DNA of 64,000 nucleotides from Delphinapterus leucas. Lineage: Eukaryota; Chordata; Mammalia; Artiodactyla; Monodontidae. Shown piece by piece: positions 50,725 through 61,721 of this stretch (the stretch's first letter is position 1; each line of letters opens with the position of its first letter). Under the pieces are notes generated by a model, which worked only from the letters and a program-made list of their open reading frames with translations, did no database searches and had not been told where the DNA came from. The position numbers and the translations under genes are program-made. The stretch spans positions 10,979,407-11,043,406 of the forward strand of contig NW_022098004.1 in the NCBI RefSeq assembly GCF_002288925.2, in the 5' to 3' direction.

Positions 50725-51560
50725 GGTAACAGTCTGCCACAGTGATTGCACCGACTTACATTCCCACCACCAGTATGAGTGCTTCTGTAACTCCATAGCC
50801 TCACCAATACACAATAGTTTCCATTTTTAGTGGTTACTCCATTTTTAGTGAGTCTGGTGTGTATAAACTGTCTTCTCATTGTGATTTAATTTTTATTTTA
50901 ATGTCAATGAATGATGTTAAACAACGTTTTGTATACTTGCATTTGTTTCCTGTTGCTGTTGTAACAGATTACCAGAAATTTAATGTCTTCAAACAACACA
51001 GATTTATTATCTTACAGTTCTGGAGGTCAGAAGTCCTAAAATTAAGGTGCCAGCAGGGCTGAATTCCTTCTGGAGGCTCTAGGGAAGAATCTGTTTCCCT
51101 ACCTTTTCCAACTTCTAGAGGCTGCCTGTGTTTCATGGCCCCTAGTCCTATCTCCCATCTTCAAAGACAATGACAAAATATCTTTCAGTCTCTCTCTCTT
51201 TCTGTTTCTGATCTCTGCTTCTAACACCACGTCACCTTCTCTGATTCTGACTCTCCCTCTTCCATCTTTTAAGGACCTTGTGATTATACTTGGCCTGAAC
51301 AGATAATCCAGGATAATCTCCCTGCTTTAAGAGCCATAACTTGCTTATATTTGCAAAGTCCCTTTATCACATAAAGTAATATATTCACAGTTTCTGGGAA
51401 CAGGGCATAAACATCTTTATGGCGGGGGGGAGGAGGGGGGTGCATTATTCAGCCTACCACATTACTTTTGGCCTATTTTGATAACCTCTTTTATAAATAA
51501 TATTTGCCTTTGCCATTTAAACGAATTAAAATAATTTTGAAAATATTTAGTTGCACAGAC
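50725..51560 (-). mobile_element. LINE-1 fragment interrupted by an LTR
   Basis: 50725-50935 contains antisense ORF2 C-terminal wording ('ACATTCCCACCACCAGTATG', 'CTCACCAATACACAATAG'). Sequence after the LTR (51476 onward, 'TTTTGGCCTATTTTGATAAC') may continue it. Confidence 0.6.
50938..51470 (-). mobile_element. MLT1-like LTR (antisense)
   Basis: The order 'TGTTTCCTGTTGCTGTTGTA', 'ACAACACAGATTTATTATCT', 'TACAGTTCTGGAGGTCAGAA' and 'GGTGCCAGCAGGGCTGAATT' is the reverse complement of an MLT1/MaLR-type LTR. The end 'TTATTCAGCCTACCACA' also fits. A G-run lies at 51424-51440. Confidence 0.65.
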
Positions 51561-52297
51561 CATATTTTTAATCATGTATTTTGAGTCCACTGCTGAAACT
51601 AGAAATTTAATGTAAACTTAAGGTACATAATTTGGTAAAAGGAAAAATTCCATGACAAAATGAATAGTCATCCTAACTTTTAAAGACTTTTTTGGATCCA
51701 ACTTTAAACCAACTTGCCAGCATCTTATCTATGGCCTCCTACTTAAAATAGCCTGAAAGGGTAGTCAGTGGAATTGCGTGTTCCTTTCATTCATCAGTTC
51801 ATGAGTTTATTTCTCCCAGCAGCAATAACATAAGTGGTTACAGAATAGGTATGGAGTGACCTGGATCTGTCTTGGTCTTTCTTCCAGGACAAGGGGATTA
51901 ATGATTGTTTACTGACTGAATTAATGAATGACTAAAAATACTGGTCTTATTTTCTGCTTCACCACCTTGGTTTCTTTTGTGTGGCTTGCTTTAAATATTC
52001 AGCTGTCTTCTCCTCAGTGCAAAGCAAATATTCTTCCTTAATCTTTAACTACGTCTTATCAACTCATACCTATGCAAGTCCTTATCTCCAATTCCTGCCA
52101 CATATATTCTATTGTATATAAACTTATTTTTTATGGAGCTCAAATACTTATTCTTGAAACAAATTTTAATTAACTCAATTTGATTTTCCTTGAAAATAGG
52201 ATTTCTCATTTTTCTGGATCTTCTATTATAACTAGCACTGTTAACATCTATTGGCCCTCTTTTAGGATCTCAGCATTTGTTGCATCTGTTTATACGT
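51561..52297. other. Unassigned, non-coding
   Basis: AT-rich; no feature supported. Confidence 0.4.
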
Positions 52298-52372
52298 TAT
52301 CTATCTATCTATCTATCCATCCATCCATCCATCCATCCATCAATCCATCATCTATCTATCTGTCAATCATTT
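52298..52372. repeat. (CTAT)n/(CCAT)n compound microsatellite
   Basis: Tandem CTAT units pass into about eight CCAT units and back to CTAT. It is a variable-length tetranucleotide repeat, not a spacer array. Confidence 0.96.
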
Positions 52373-54155
52373 TTCCTTGTCTCTCTCTTTCTCTTTTCTT
52401 TCTCATATTATCAGGTGATACGTTTTTGCTGTAAGTAAGAAAGTTTTGATTTAATTTTATAATTGACAAAAGTCATCAAAGTTAATTAAAGGACCTTGGT
52501 TTTTTTGGATAATTTTATTGGAAATGTTTTATAATAATTTTAGTGGAGAGGTAATTCAAACAACGTGGCTTGGTTTCGCACTCTCTTGACACACACTCTT
52601 CTATGGGAGGGCATCAATTAGTCTAGTCTGGGCAGATTATCCTAAGTGTTGCCAGGGCATACTTTGCATTAATGTACAAAAACCCTCTGATGATCATATT
52701 TGTATCAAGCTGCTTGGGATTTGTGGGAAACTGTGAAGCTGCCAGAGAAGGAAGCAATGACAGATGGGTGGAGAGTCAGTATTGGAAGGGAACATCTTTT
52801 CTCATGCATGTCAGTTTCCAGTTAATTTCATGTAGTCATTCAAGACCCTAATGCATCAGTTGAAAGAAAGCCTGGTAGGGAATGACATTTGGGAGAGAGC
52901 CAACACAGGACACAACCCGAGGCTGCAAATGCTGGTCTGCTTGTCAGCTGCAAGGGGAACAAATGTTTGACAACAAATTATTTGGTAGAAACCCTCTAGA
53001 ATCAGCAAAGGACTAAAAACAGAAAGATGGGTTGGGTTTCTATGGCTTCCGAGAGAGAGAATTCAGTTCCCCTGACTGCAGGGATAAATCTGCAATGCCA
53101 GAACCTTTCTTAGAGTTTATATGCTGCACTGTTAGATGACAACCAGAAATGGCCACAATGAAAGGAGTAGTTAATTCTGTTCTAAATCACTCTGCCAGTC
53201 ATGCGCCATGACCTTGCATATTACTTAATTAAACTATATCTGAATTGGCTCATAGCATAATAATGCTGTTCCTCCCTCATAGGACACATTTCAAGGCTAT
53301 TAAACTATAGGATGTGGGACTGATCATCTTGACGTGACTTTTCCGTAGAGCAGGATCCTCAGGCCAGCATTGACTTTAGTCAAAATGTGTTGGTTGGTTT
53401 CCCACACCCTTGGCATATATTTGTATTTATTTTTCAGAGCATTCTCTCCTGTGACTAGGAATACATTTCTCTGTTACAAAGCCAAGAGTATTATTCTCTT
53501 TACTTTGTTCTTCTGAGAGTACAGCTGGTAATTGCCAATGAATCATAGATCCATGCTTCTCAAATTTTAATTTGCAGATAAATCACCTGGGATCTTGTTA
53601 AAAGACAGATTCTGATTCAGTAAGTCTGGTGTGAGAGGCTCTTTCATTGCTTTAATTTTTCTTTCTTTAAGGCAAACTAGTGGCACGATCTCCCCAGTCC
53701 CCTGGTCTTCTTAGGGTGGTGGACCCTGCTGGTCCATTTATCCTAACATAGGGTGCCCAAGGCTCTGATGGTGATTCTTCTTGGATTATACTTGGCTGCT
53801 TCTTGGTGTCCAACCTGATTAGATTATTTGGTTGAGGGGGAGAACACGGTAGAGTTGAATAAAATTCAAAGTATCTTATACACAAACAGAATGTGGTTCA
53901 TGGCAGACCTGCTATACGACCTGGCCCCTGACACTTTACAGTGTCGTTCTCTTCCTGTTATCAGAAGCAGGGCCTGCTTCTTCTGTCTCTGTCTCCCAAG
54001 CTTGCTGTACCGGAAACCAAGATTTGTGCACTTGTTTATTTCTAAATGGATCACTAGAAACAGGGATCCATTTCCTACTGACAGGACTGCTTTATCTTGT
54101 TTAATGAGACTAAATTTGGTAATATCACGAAACAAGTTATTTTTGCAGTCCACAG
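52373..54155. other. Mostly unassigned; one MER5A-like hAT fragment
   Basis: 53553-53635 reads 'GCTTCTCAAATTTTAATTTG' then AATCACCTGGGATCTTGTTA and 'GATTCTGATTCAGTAAGTCT', typical of MER5A-type hAT-Charlie remnants in sense orientation. No gene is supported in the rest. Overlapping frames of 95-113 codons on both strands at 53828-54169 have no domain. Confidence 0.5.
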
Positions 54156-54469
54156 TTTTTAAAAATTGAAGTATAGTTGATTCACAATGTTTCAGGTGTA
54201 CAGCAAATGGATTCAGTTATACATGTACATATATATATTCTTTTTCAGATTCTTTTTCATTATAGGTTATTGAAAGACACTGAATAGAATTCCTGTGCTG
54301 TACAGTAGGTCCTTGTTGTTTATCTATTTTATGTATAGTAGTGTGTATCTCTTAATACCAAATTCCTAATTTACCCCTCCCCTTTATTCCCCTTTGGTAA
54401 CCATAAGTTTGTTTTCTCTGTTTCTGAGTCTGTTTCTGTTTTGTAAATAAGTTCATTTGCATCATTTTT

Positions 54470-57400
54470 TTAGATTCCACAGAGAAGTGGTATCATATGG
54501 TATTTGTCTTTCTCTTTCTGACTTACTTCACTTAGTATGATAATCTCTAGGTCCATCCATGTTGCAGCAAATGTCGTTATTTCATTTTTTTATGGCTGGA
54601 TAGTATTTCATTGTGTATATGTACCACATCTTCTTTATCCATTCATCTGTCTATGGACATTTAGGTTGCTTTCATGTCTTGGCTATTGTAAATAGTGCTG
54701 CAATGAATGCTGGGGTGCATGTATCTTTTCAAATTAGAGTTTCTCCTGATACATGCACAGAAGTGGGATTGCTGGATCATATAGTAACTCTATTTTTAGT
54801 TTTTTAAAGAAGCTTCATACTGTTTCCATAGTGACTACACCAACTTATATTCCCACCAACAACGTAGGAGAGTTTCCTTTTCTCCATACCCTCTCCAGCA
54901 CTTATTATTTGATGATGGCCAGTGTGAGGTGAGGTGAGGCCTCATTGTAGTTCTGATTTGCATTTCTCTAATAATTAATGATGTTGAGCATCTTTTCATG
55001 TGCTTCCTGGCCATCTGTATGTCTTTTTTGGAGAAATGTCTATTTAGGTCTTCTGCCCATTTTTGGATTGGGTTGTTTGTTGTTTTGGTATTGAGCTGCA
55101 CGAGCTGCTTGTAAATTTTGGAGATTAATACTTCATCAGTTGCTTCATTTGCAAATATTTCCTCCCATTCTGAGGGTTGTCTTTTTGTCTTGTTAATGGT
55201 TTCCTATGCTGTGCAAAAGCTTTTAAGTTTCATTAGGTCCCGTTTGTTTATTTTTGTTTTTATATCCATTTCTCTAGGAGGTGGGTCAAAAAGGATCTTG
55301 CTGTGACTTATGTCATAGAGTGTTCTGCCTATGGTTTCCTCTAAGACTTTGATAGTGTCTGGCCTTACATTTAGGTCTTTAATCCATTTTGAGTTTATTT
55401 TTGTGTATGGTGTTAGGGAGTGTTCTAATTTCATACTTTTACATGTAGCTGTCCAGTTTTCCCAGCACCACTTATTGAAGAGGCTGTCTTTTCTCCACTG
55501 TATATTCTTGCCTCCTTTATCAAAGATAAGGTGACCATATGTGCATGGCTTTATCTCTGGGCTTTCTATCCTGTTCCATTGATCTATATTTCTGTTTTTG
55601 TGCCAGTACCATACTGTCTTGATTACTGTAGCTTTGTAGTATAGTCCGAAGTCAGGGAGACTGATTCCTCCAACTCCGTTTTTCTTTCTCAAGATTGCTT
55701 TGGCTATTCGGGGTCTTTTGTGTTTCCATACAAATGGTGAAATTTTTTGTTCCATTTCTGTGAAAAATGCCAGTGGTAGTTTGATAGGGATTGCACTGAA
55801 TCTGTAGATTGCTTTGCCTAGTATAGTCATTTTCACACTGTTGATTCTTCCAATCCAAGAACATGGTATATCTCTCCGTTTGTATCATATTTAATTTCTT
55901 TCATCAGTGTCTTATAATTTTCTGCATACAGGTCTTTTGTCTCCTTCAGTAGGTTTATTCCTAGGTATTTTATTCTTTTTGTTGCAGTGGTAAATGGGAG
56001 TGTTTTCTTAATTTCACTTTGAGATTTTTTCATCATTAGTGTATAGGAATGCCAGAGATTTCTTTGCATTAATTTTGTATCCTGCTACTTTATCAAATTC
56101 ATTGATTAGCTCTAGTAGTTTTCTGGTAGTATCTGTAGGATTCTTTATGTATAGTATCATGGCATCTGCAAACAGTGACAGCTTTACTTCTTCTCCAATT
56201 TGGATTCCTCTTATTTCCTTTTCTTCTCTGATTGCTGTGGCTAAAACTTCCAAAACTATGTTGAATAAGAGTGGTGAGAATGGACAACTTTGTCTTGTTC
56301 CTGATCTTAGTGGAAATGCTTTCAGTTTTTCAACACTGAGGACGATGTTAGCTGTGGGTTTGTCATATATGGCCTTTATTATGTCGAGGTAAGTTCCCTC
56401 TATGCCTACTTTCTGGAGGGTTTTTATCATAAATGGGTGTTTAATTTTGTCAAAAGCTTTCTCTGCCTCTATTGAGATGACCATATGGCTTTTCTCCTTC
56501 AATTAGTTAATATGGTGTATCACATTGATTGATTTGCTATAATGAAGAATCCTTGCATTCCTGGGATAAACCCTACTGATCATGGTGTATGATCCTTTTA
56601 ATGTGCTGTTGGATTCTGTTTGCTAGTATTTTGTTGAGGATTTTTGCATCTATGTTCATCAGTGATATTGGCCTATAGTTTTCTTTCTTTGTGACATCTT
56701 TGTCTGGTTTTGGTATCAGGGTGATGGTGGCCTCGTAGAATGAGTTTGGGAGTGTTCCTCCCTCTGCTATATTTTGGAAGAGTTTGAGAAGGATAGGTGT
56801 TAGCTCTTCTATAAATGTTTGGTAGAATTCGCCTGTGAAGCCATCTGGTCCTGGGCTTTTGTTTCTTGGAAGATTTTTAATCACAGTTTCAATTTCAGTG
56901 CTTGTGATTGGTCTGTTCATATTTTCTGTTTCTTCCTGGTTCAGTCTTGGAAGGTTGTGCATTTCTAATAATTTGTCCATTTCTTCCAGGTTGTCCATTT
57001 TATTGGCATATAATTGCTTGTGGTAATCTCTCATGATCCTTTGTATTTCTGCAGTGTCAGTTATTACTTCTCTTTTTTCATTTCTAATTCTATTGATTTG
57101 AGTCTTCTCCCTTTTTTTCTTGATGAGTCTGGCTAATGGTTTATCAGTTTTGTTTATCTTCTCAAGGAACCAGCTTTTAGTTTTATTGATCTCTGCTATC
57201 ATTTCCTTCTTTTCTTTTTTATTTATTTCTGATCTGATCTTTATGATATCTTTCCTTCTGCTAACTTTGGGGGTTTTTTTGTTCTTCTTTCTCTAATGGC
57301 TTTAGGTGTAAGGTTAGGTTGTTTATTCGAGATGTTTCTTGTTTCTGAAGGTAGGATTGTATTGCTATAAACTTCCCTCTTAGAACTGCTTTTGCTGCAT

Positions 57401-58263
57401 CCCATAGGTTTTGGGTCGTCGTGTTTTCATTGTCATTTGTTTCTAGGTATTTTTTGATTTTCTCTTTGATTTCTTCAGTGATCTCTTGGTTATTACGTAG
57501 TGTATTGTTTAGCCTCCATGTGTTTGTATTTTTTACAGATTTTTTCCTGTGAATGATATCTAGTCTCATAGCGTTGTGGTTGGAAAACATACTTGATACG
57601 ATTTCAATTTTCTTAAATTTACCAAGGCTTGATTTGTGACCCAAGATATGATCTATCCTGGAGAATGTTCCATGAGCACTTGAGAAGAAAGTGTATTCTG
57701 TTGTTTTTGGACAGAATGTCCTATAAATATCAATTAAGTCCATCTTGTTTAATGTATCATTTAAAGCTTGTGTTTCCTTATTTATTTTCATTTTGGATGA
57801 ACTGTCCATTGGTGAAAGTGGGGTGTTAAAGTCCCCTATTATGATTACTTTACTGTTGATTTCCCATTTTATGGCTGTTAGTATTTGACTTATGTATTGA
57901 GGTGCTTCTATGTTGGGTGCATAAATATTTACAATTGCTATATCTTCTTCTTGGATTGATCCCTTGATCATTATGTAGTGTCCTTCTTTGTCTCTTGTAA
58001 TAGTCTTTGTTTTAAAGTCTATTTTGTCTGATATGAGAATTGCTACTCCAGCTTTCTTTTGATTTCCAATTCTATGGAATATCTTTTTTCCATCCCCTCA
58101 CTTTCAGTCTGTATGCGTCCCTGGGTCTGAAGTGGCTCTCTTGTAGACAGCATATATATGGGTCTTGTTTTTGTATCCATTCAGCCAGTCTATGTGTTTT
58201 GGTTGGAGCATTTAATCCATTTACAGTTAAGGTAATTATAGATATGTATGTTCCTATTACCAT
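54470..58263 (-). pseudogene. LINE-1 ORF2 (endonuclease/reverse transcriptase), inactive
   Basis: It starts at ATG 58261-58263 and ends at a stop at 54470-54472, about 1,264 codons, close to the usual length of about 1,275. The endonuclease is recognisable at 58263-57260 (CCLQESHF, GDFNTPLSP, SSAHGTFSRIDHILG, SNHNAMRLD). The RT domain is at 57200-55830 ([48 protein letters not shown]). The C-terminal zinc-knuckle region is at 55100-54830 ([24 protein letters not shown]). Frames change at least five times. The catalytic FADD box reads FADA (56161-56172), so one of the two metal-binding aspartates is lost. It cannot encode active enzyme. Confidence 0.93.
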
Positions 58264-58321
58264 TTTCTTAATTGTCTTGGGTTTGTTATTTTAGGTCTTT
58301 TCTTTCTCTTGTGTTTCCTGC

Positions 58322-59212
58322 CTAGAGAAGTTCGTTTAGCATTTGTTATAAAGCTGGTTTGGTGGTGCTGAATTCTCTAAGCTATTGCTTTTCTGGAAAG
58401 GTTTTAATTTCTCTGTCAAATCTGAATGAGATCCTTGCTGAGTAGAGTAATCTTAGTTGTAGGTTTTTCCCTTTTATCACTTTAAATATGTCCTGCCACT
58501 CCCTTCTGGCTTGCAGAGTTTCTGCTGAAAGATCAGCTGTTAACCTTATAGGGATTCCCTTGTGTGTTATTTGTTGTTTTTCCCTTGCTGCTTTTAATAT
58601 TTGTTCTTGTATTTAATTTCTGATAGTTTGATTAATATATCTTGGCATGTTGCTCCTTGGATTTATCCTGTATGGGACTCTCTGAGCTTCCTGGACTTGA
58701 TTAACTATTTCCTTTCCCATATTAGGGAAGTTTTCAACTATAATCTCTTCAAATATTTTCTCAGTCCCTTTCTTTTTCTCTTCTTCTTCTAGGACCTCTA
58801 TAATTTGAATGTTGGTGCATTTAATGTTGTCCCAGAGGTCTCTGAAACTGTCCTCAATTCTTTTCATTCTTTTTTCTTTATTCTGCTCTGCAGTCGTTAT
58901 TTCCACTATTTTATCTTCCATGTCACTTATCCATTCTTGTGCCTCAGTTATTCTGCTATTGATCCCTTCTAGAGAATTTTTAATTTCATTTATTGTGTTG
59001 TTCATCACTGTTTGTTTGCTCTTTAGTTCTTCTAGGTCCTTGTTAAACATTTCTTGTATTTTCTCCATTCTATTTCCAAGATTTTGGATCATCTTTACTA
59101 TCATTATTCTGAATTCTTTTTTAGGTAGACTGCCTATTTCCTCTTCATTTGTTTGGTCTGGTGGGTTTTTGCCTTGCTCCTTCATCTGCTGTGTGTTTCT
59201 CTGTCTTCTCAT
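58322..59212 (-). pseudogene. LINE-1 ORF1, frameshifted
   Basis: This encodes the RNA-binding ORF1 protein, starting at ATG 59210-59212. The N-terminal coiled-coil half is intact for 199 codons to a stop at 58613, with EEIGSLPKKEFRIMIVKMIQ near the start. Compared with the uninterrupted frame of copy A, one base is missing around 58635 (copy A ATAGTAATCAA, here ATTAATCAA on the minus strand). The deletion shifts the frame and gives an early stop. The RRM-like and C-terminal domains continue in another frame to a stop at 58322. It sits 58 bp before ORF2. Confidence 0.9.
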
Positions 59213-59728
59213 TTTGCTTAACTTACTGTGTTTGGGGTCTTCTTTTTGTAGGCTGCAGGTTCATAGTTCCTGTTGTTTTTGGTGTCTGCCCCCAGTTGCT
59301 AAAGTTGGTTCAGTGGGTTGTGTAGGCTTCCTGGTGGAGGGGACTAGTGCCTCTGATCTGGTGGATGAGGCTGGATCTTGCCTTTCCGGTGGGCAGGTCC
59401 ACGTCTGGTGGTGTGTTTTGGGGTGTCTGTGGCCTTATTATGATTTTAGGCAGCCTCTCTGATAATGGGTGGGGTTGTGTTCCTGTCTTGCTAGTTGTTT
59501 GGCATAGGGTGTCCAGCACTGTAGCTTGCTGGTCGTTGAGTGAAGCTGGGCCTTGGCATTGAGATGGAGATCTCTGGGAGATTTTCGCCGTTTGATATTA
59601 CATGGAGCTGGGAGGTCTCTTGTGGACCAATGTCCTGAATTTGGCTTTCCCACCTCAGAGGCACAGCCCTGACGCCTGGCTGGAGCACCAAGAGCCTATC
59701 ATCCACACGGCTTAGAATAAAAGGAATA

Positions 59729-59755
59729 AAAAAGAAAGAAAGAAAGAAAGAAGAA
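59729..59755. repeat. (GAAA)n repeat within the L1 5'UTR
   Basis: About five or six AAAG units, followed by AAATT repeats. It lies in the A-rich part of the copy B 5'UTR. Confidence 0.9.
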
Positions 59756-61199
59756 GGTAAAATTAAATTAAATTAAAAAGTTATTAAAATAAAAAATAAT
59801 CATTAAAAAAATTTTTTAAGTAATAAAAAAAAGAAAGAAAAAAGAGGCCAACGAAACCAAAAAACAAATCCAGCAATGATAACAAGTGCTAAAAACTATA
59901 CTTTAAAAAAAAAAGAAAAAAGGACAGACAGAACCCTAGGACAAGTGGTAAAAGCAAAGCTATAGAGACAAAATCACACACAGAAGCGTACACATACAGA
60001 CTCACAAAAAGAGAAAACGGGAAAAAAATATATATATCGTTGTTCCCAAAGTCCACCTCCTCAATTTGGGATGATTCGTTGTCTATTCAGGTATTCCACA
60101 GATGCAGGTACATCAAGTTGACTGTGGAGATTTAATCCGCTGCTCCTGAGGCTGCTGGGAGAAATTTCCCTTTCTCTTCTTTGTTCTCACAGCTCCCGGG
60201 GCTCAGTTTTGGATTTGGCCCCACCTCTCCGTGTAGGTTGCCTGAGGGCGTCTGTTCTTCTTTCAGGCAGGATGGGGTTAAAGGAGCAGCTGATTCGGGG
60301 CCTCTGGCTCACTCGGGCGCGGAGGGCGGGGCGAGCCTGCGGCGGCAGAGGCCTGCGTGACTTTGCACCAGCCTGAGGCGCGTTCTCCCCGGGAAGTTGT
60401 CCCTGGATCCCGGGATCCTGGCAGTGGTGGGCTGCACAGGCTTCCGGGAGGGGCTGGTGTGGATAGTGACCTGTGCTCGCACACAGGCTTCTTGGTGGCG
60501 GCAGCAGCAGCCTTAGCGTCTCATGCCCGTCTCTGGGGTCCGCGCTTTTAGGTGCGGCTCGCACCCTTCTCTGGAGCTCCTTTAAGCAGCGCTCTTAATC
60601 CCCTCTCCTCGTACACCAGGAAACAAAGAGGTAAGAAAAAGTCTCTTGCCTCTTTGGCAGGTCCAGACTTTTCCCGGACTCCCTCCCGGCTAGCTTTGGT
60701 GCACTAACCCCCCTGTAGGCTGTGTTCATGCCGCCAACGCCAGTCCTCTCCCAGCGCTCCGACCGAAGCCCGAGCCTCAGCTCCCAGCCCCGCCCGCCCC
60801 GGCGGGTGAGCAGACAAGCCTCTCGGGCTGGTGAGTGCTGGTCGGTACCGATCCCCTGTGCTGGCATCTCTCCGCTTTGCCCTCCGCACCCCTGTTGCTG
60901 AGCTTTTCTCCGCGGCTCCAAAGCTCCCCCCGCCGCCTCCCGCAGTCTCCGCCCGCGAAGGGGCTTCCTAATGTGTGGCAACCTTTCCTCCTTCACAGCT
61001 CCCTCCCACTGGTGCGGGTCCCGTCCCTATTCGTTTGTCTCTGTTTTTTCTTTTGCCCTACCCAGGTACGTTTCTTGCCTTTTGGGAGGTCTGAGGTCTT
61101 CTGCCAGCGTTCAATAGGTGTTCTGTAGGAGTTGTTCCACATGTAGATGTATTTCTGATGTATTTGTGGGGAGGAAGGTGATCTCCGTGTCTTACTCTT

Positions 61200-61210
61200 C
61201 CGCCATCTTG
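61200..61210 (-). promoter_or_regulatory. YY1-like site at the L1 5' end
   Basis: CAAGATGGCGG on the minus strand lies within about 25 bases of the L1 start. A YY1 site at this position (core CCAT on the other strand) is known to set the transcription start in human L1. Its presence here suggests the same arrangement. Confidence 0.7.
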
Positions 61211-61223
61211 AAGCTCCTCCCTC

Positions 61224-61507
61224 AATATTACTTTCTTGTGATAGTGTTTGTCTTATAAAATTATAGGTCAAGAATTCATTCTCCTTCCTTATTTCCCAAG
61301 GTTTGATGATTGCATGCAGAATTTAAAGAAATTTATCACACAGCTATAATTAAGACTATTTTACATGAGACATAATTGACTTTTTACACACTGTTAAAGT
61401 TTTATAGAGATATACTCATTCAATATTCAGTATGCTGCCGTATAATGAGAATTCAAATTTGGAATGAAGTAGGTTTCTGTAGATATATTTCTTTTAAGAG
61501 TGTTTCA
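61224..61507. other. Unassigned, flanking L1 copy B
   Basis: AT-rich unique-looking flank. It begins AATATTACTTTC. I see no repeat of it at the other end of copy B. Confidence 0.4.
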
Positions 61508-61721
61508 GGGCTTCCCTGGTGGCGCAGTGGTTGAGAGTCTGCCTGCCGATGCAGGGGACACGGGTTCGTGCCCTGGTCCGGGAAGATCCCACATGCCGCG
61601 GGGTGGCTAGGCCCGTGAGCCACGGCCGCTGAGCCTGCGCATCCGGAGCCTGTGCTCCACAACGGGAGAGGCCCCAGCAGAGAGGCCCGCGTACCGCACA
61701 AAAAAAAAAAAAAAAAAAAAA
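61508..61721 (+). mobile_element. CHR SINE, short form
   Basis: It starts GGGCTTCCCTGGTGGCGCAG, has a B-box-like GGGTTCGTGCCCTGG, and ends CGCGTACCGCAC plus A22. The uniform long A-tail suggests relative youth. Target-site duplication is ambiguous (AAGAGTG upstream, AAGAAGTG downstream). Confidence 0.95.

Larger units (their letters stand above)
54156..61223 (-). mobile_element. Full-length LINE-1 copy B (about 7.07 kb)
   Basis: On the minus strand this is a structurally complete L1: 5'UTR (61223-59213, about 2.0 kb), ORF1 (59212-58322), a 58-bp spacer, ORF2 (58263-54470) and a 3'UTR of about 310 bp. It begins GAGGGAGGAGCTTCAAGATG, the typical mammalian L1 5' start. ORF1 and ORF2 are both broken (see their entries). 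The 3' end reads AATTTTTAAAAA where relatives have an AATAAA-type signal, and the tail is short. I found no convincing target-site duplication. It runs parallel to copy A at the left edge. Confidence 0.96.
59213..61223 (-). promoter_or_regulatory. LINE-1 5'UTR with internal promoter region
   Basis: The 5'UTR of copy B has two parts. 60180-61000 is GC- and CpG-rich, unlike anything else in the window. 59700-60040 is strongly A-rich. Mammalian L1 5'UTRs hold an internal RNA polymerase II promoter, often with antisense activity, and are a usual target of CpG methylation. Several short frames here (for example 60187-60564) are CpG-rich artefacts. Confidence 0.75.

Noticed and set aside
52298..52372. 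Regular short repeats resembling a CRISPR array
   Set aside because: The units are tetranucleotides without spacers, an ordinary microsatellite in a mammalian genome.
60187..60996. Overlapping R/P-rich frames of 125 and 133 codons
   Set aside because: They fall in the GC-rich L1 5'UTR, where few stops occur by chance. There is no domain and overlapping frames exist on both strands.
54118..61235. Candidate target-site duplication around L1 copy B (AATATCAC on the left, AATATTAC on the right)
   Set aside because: The left copy lies about 35 bases away from the L1 junction and has a mismatch, so it is probably chance.
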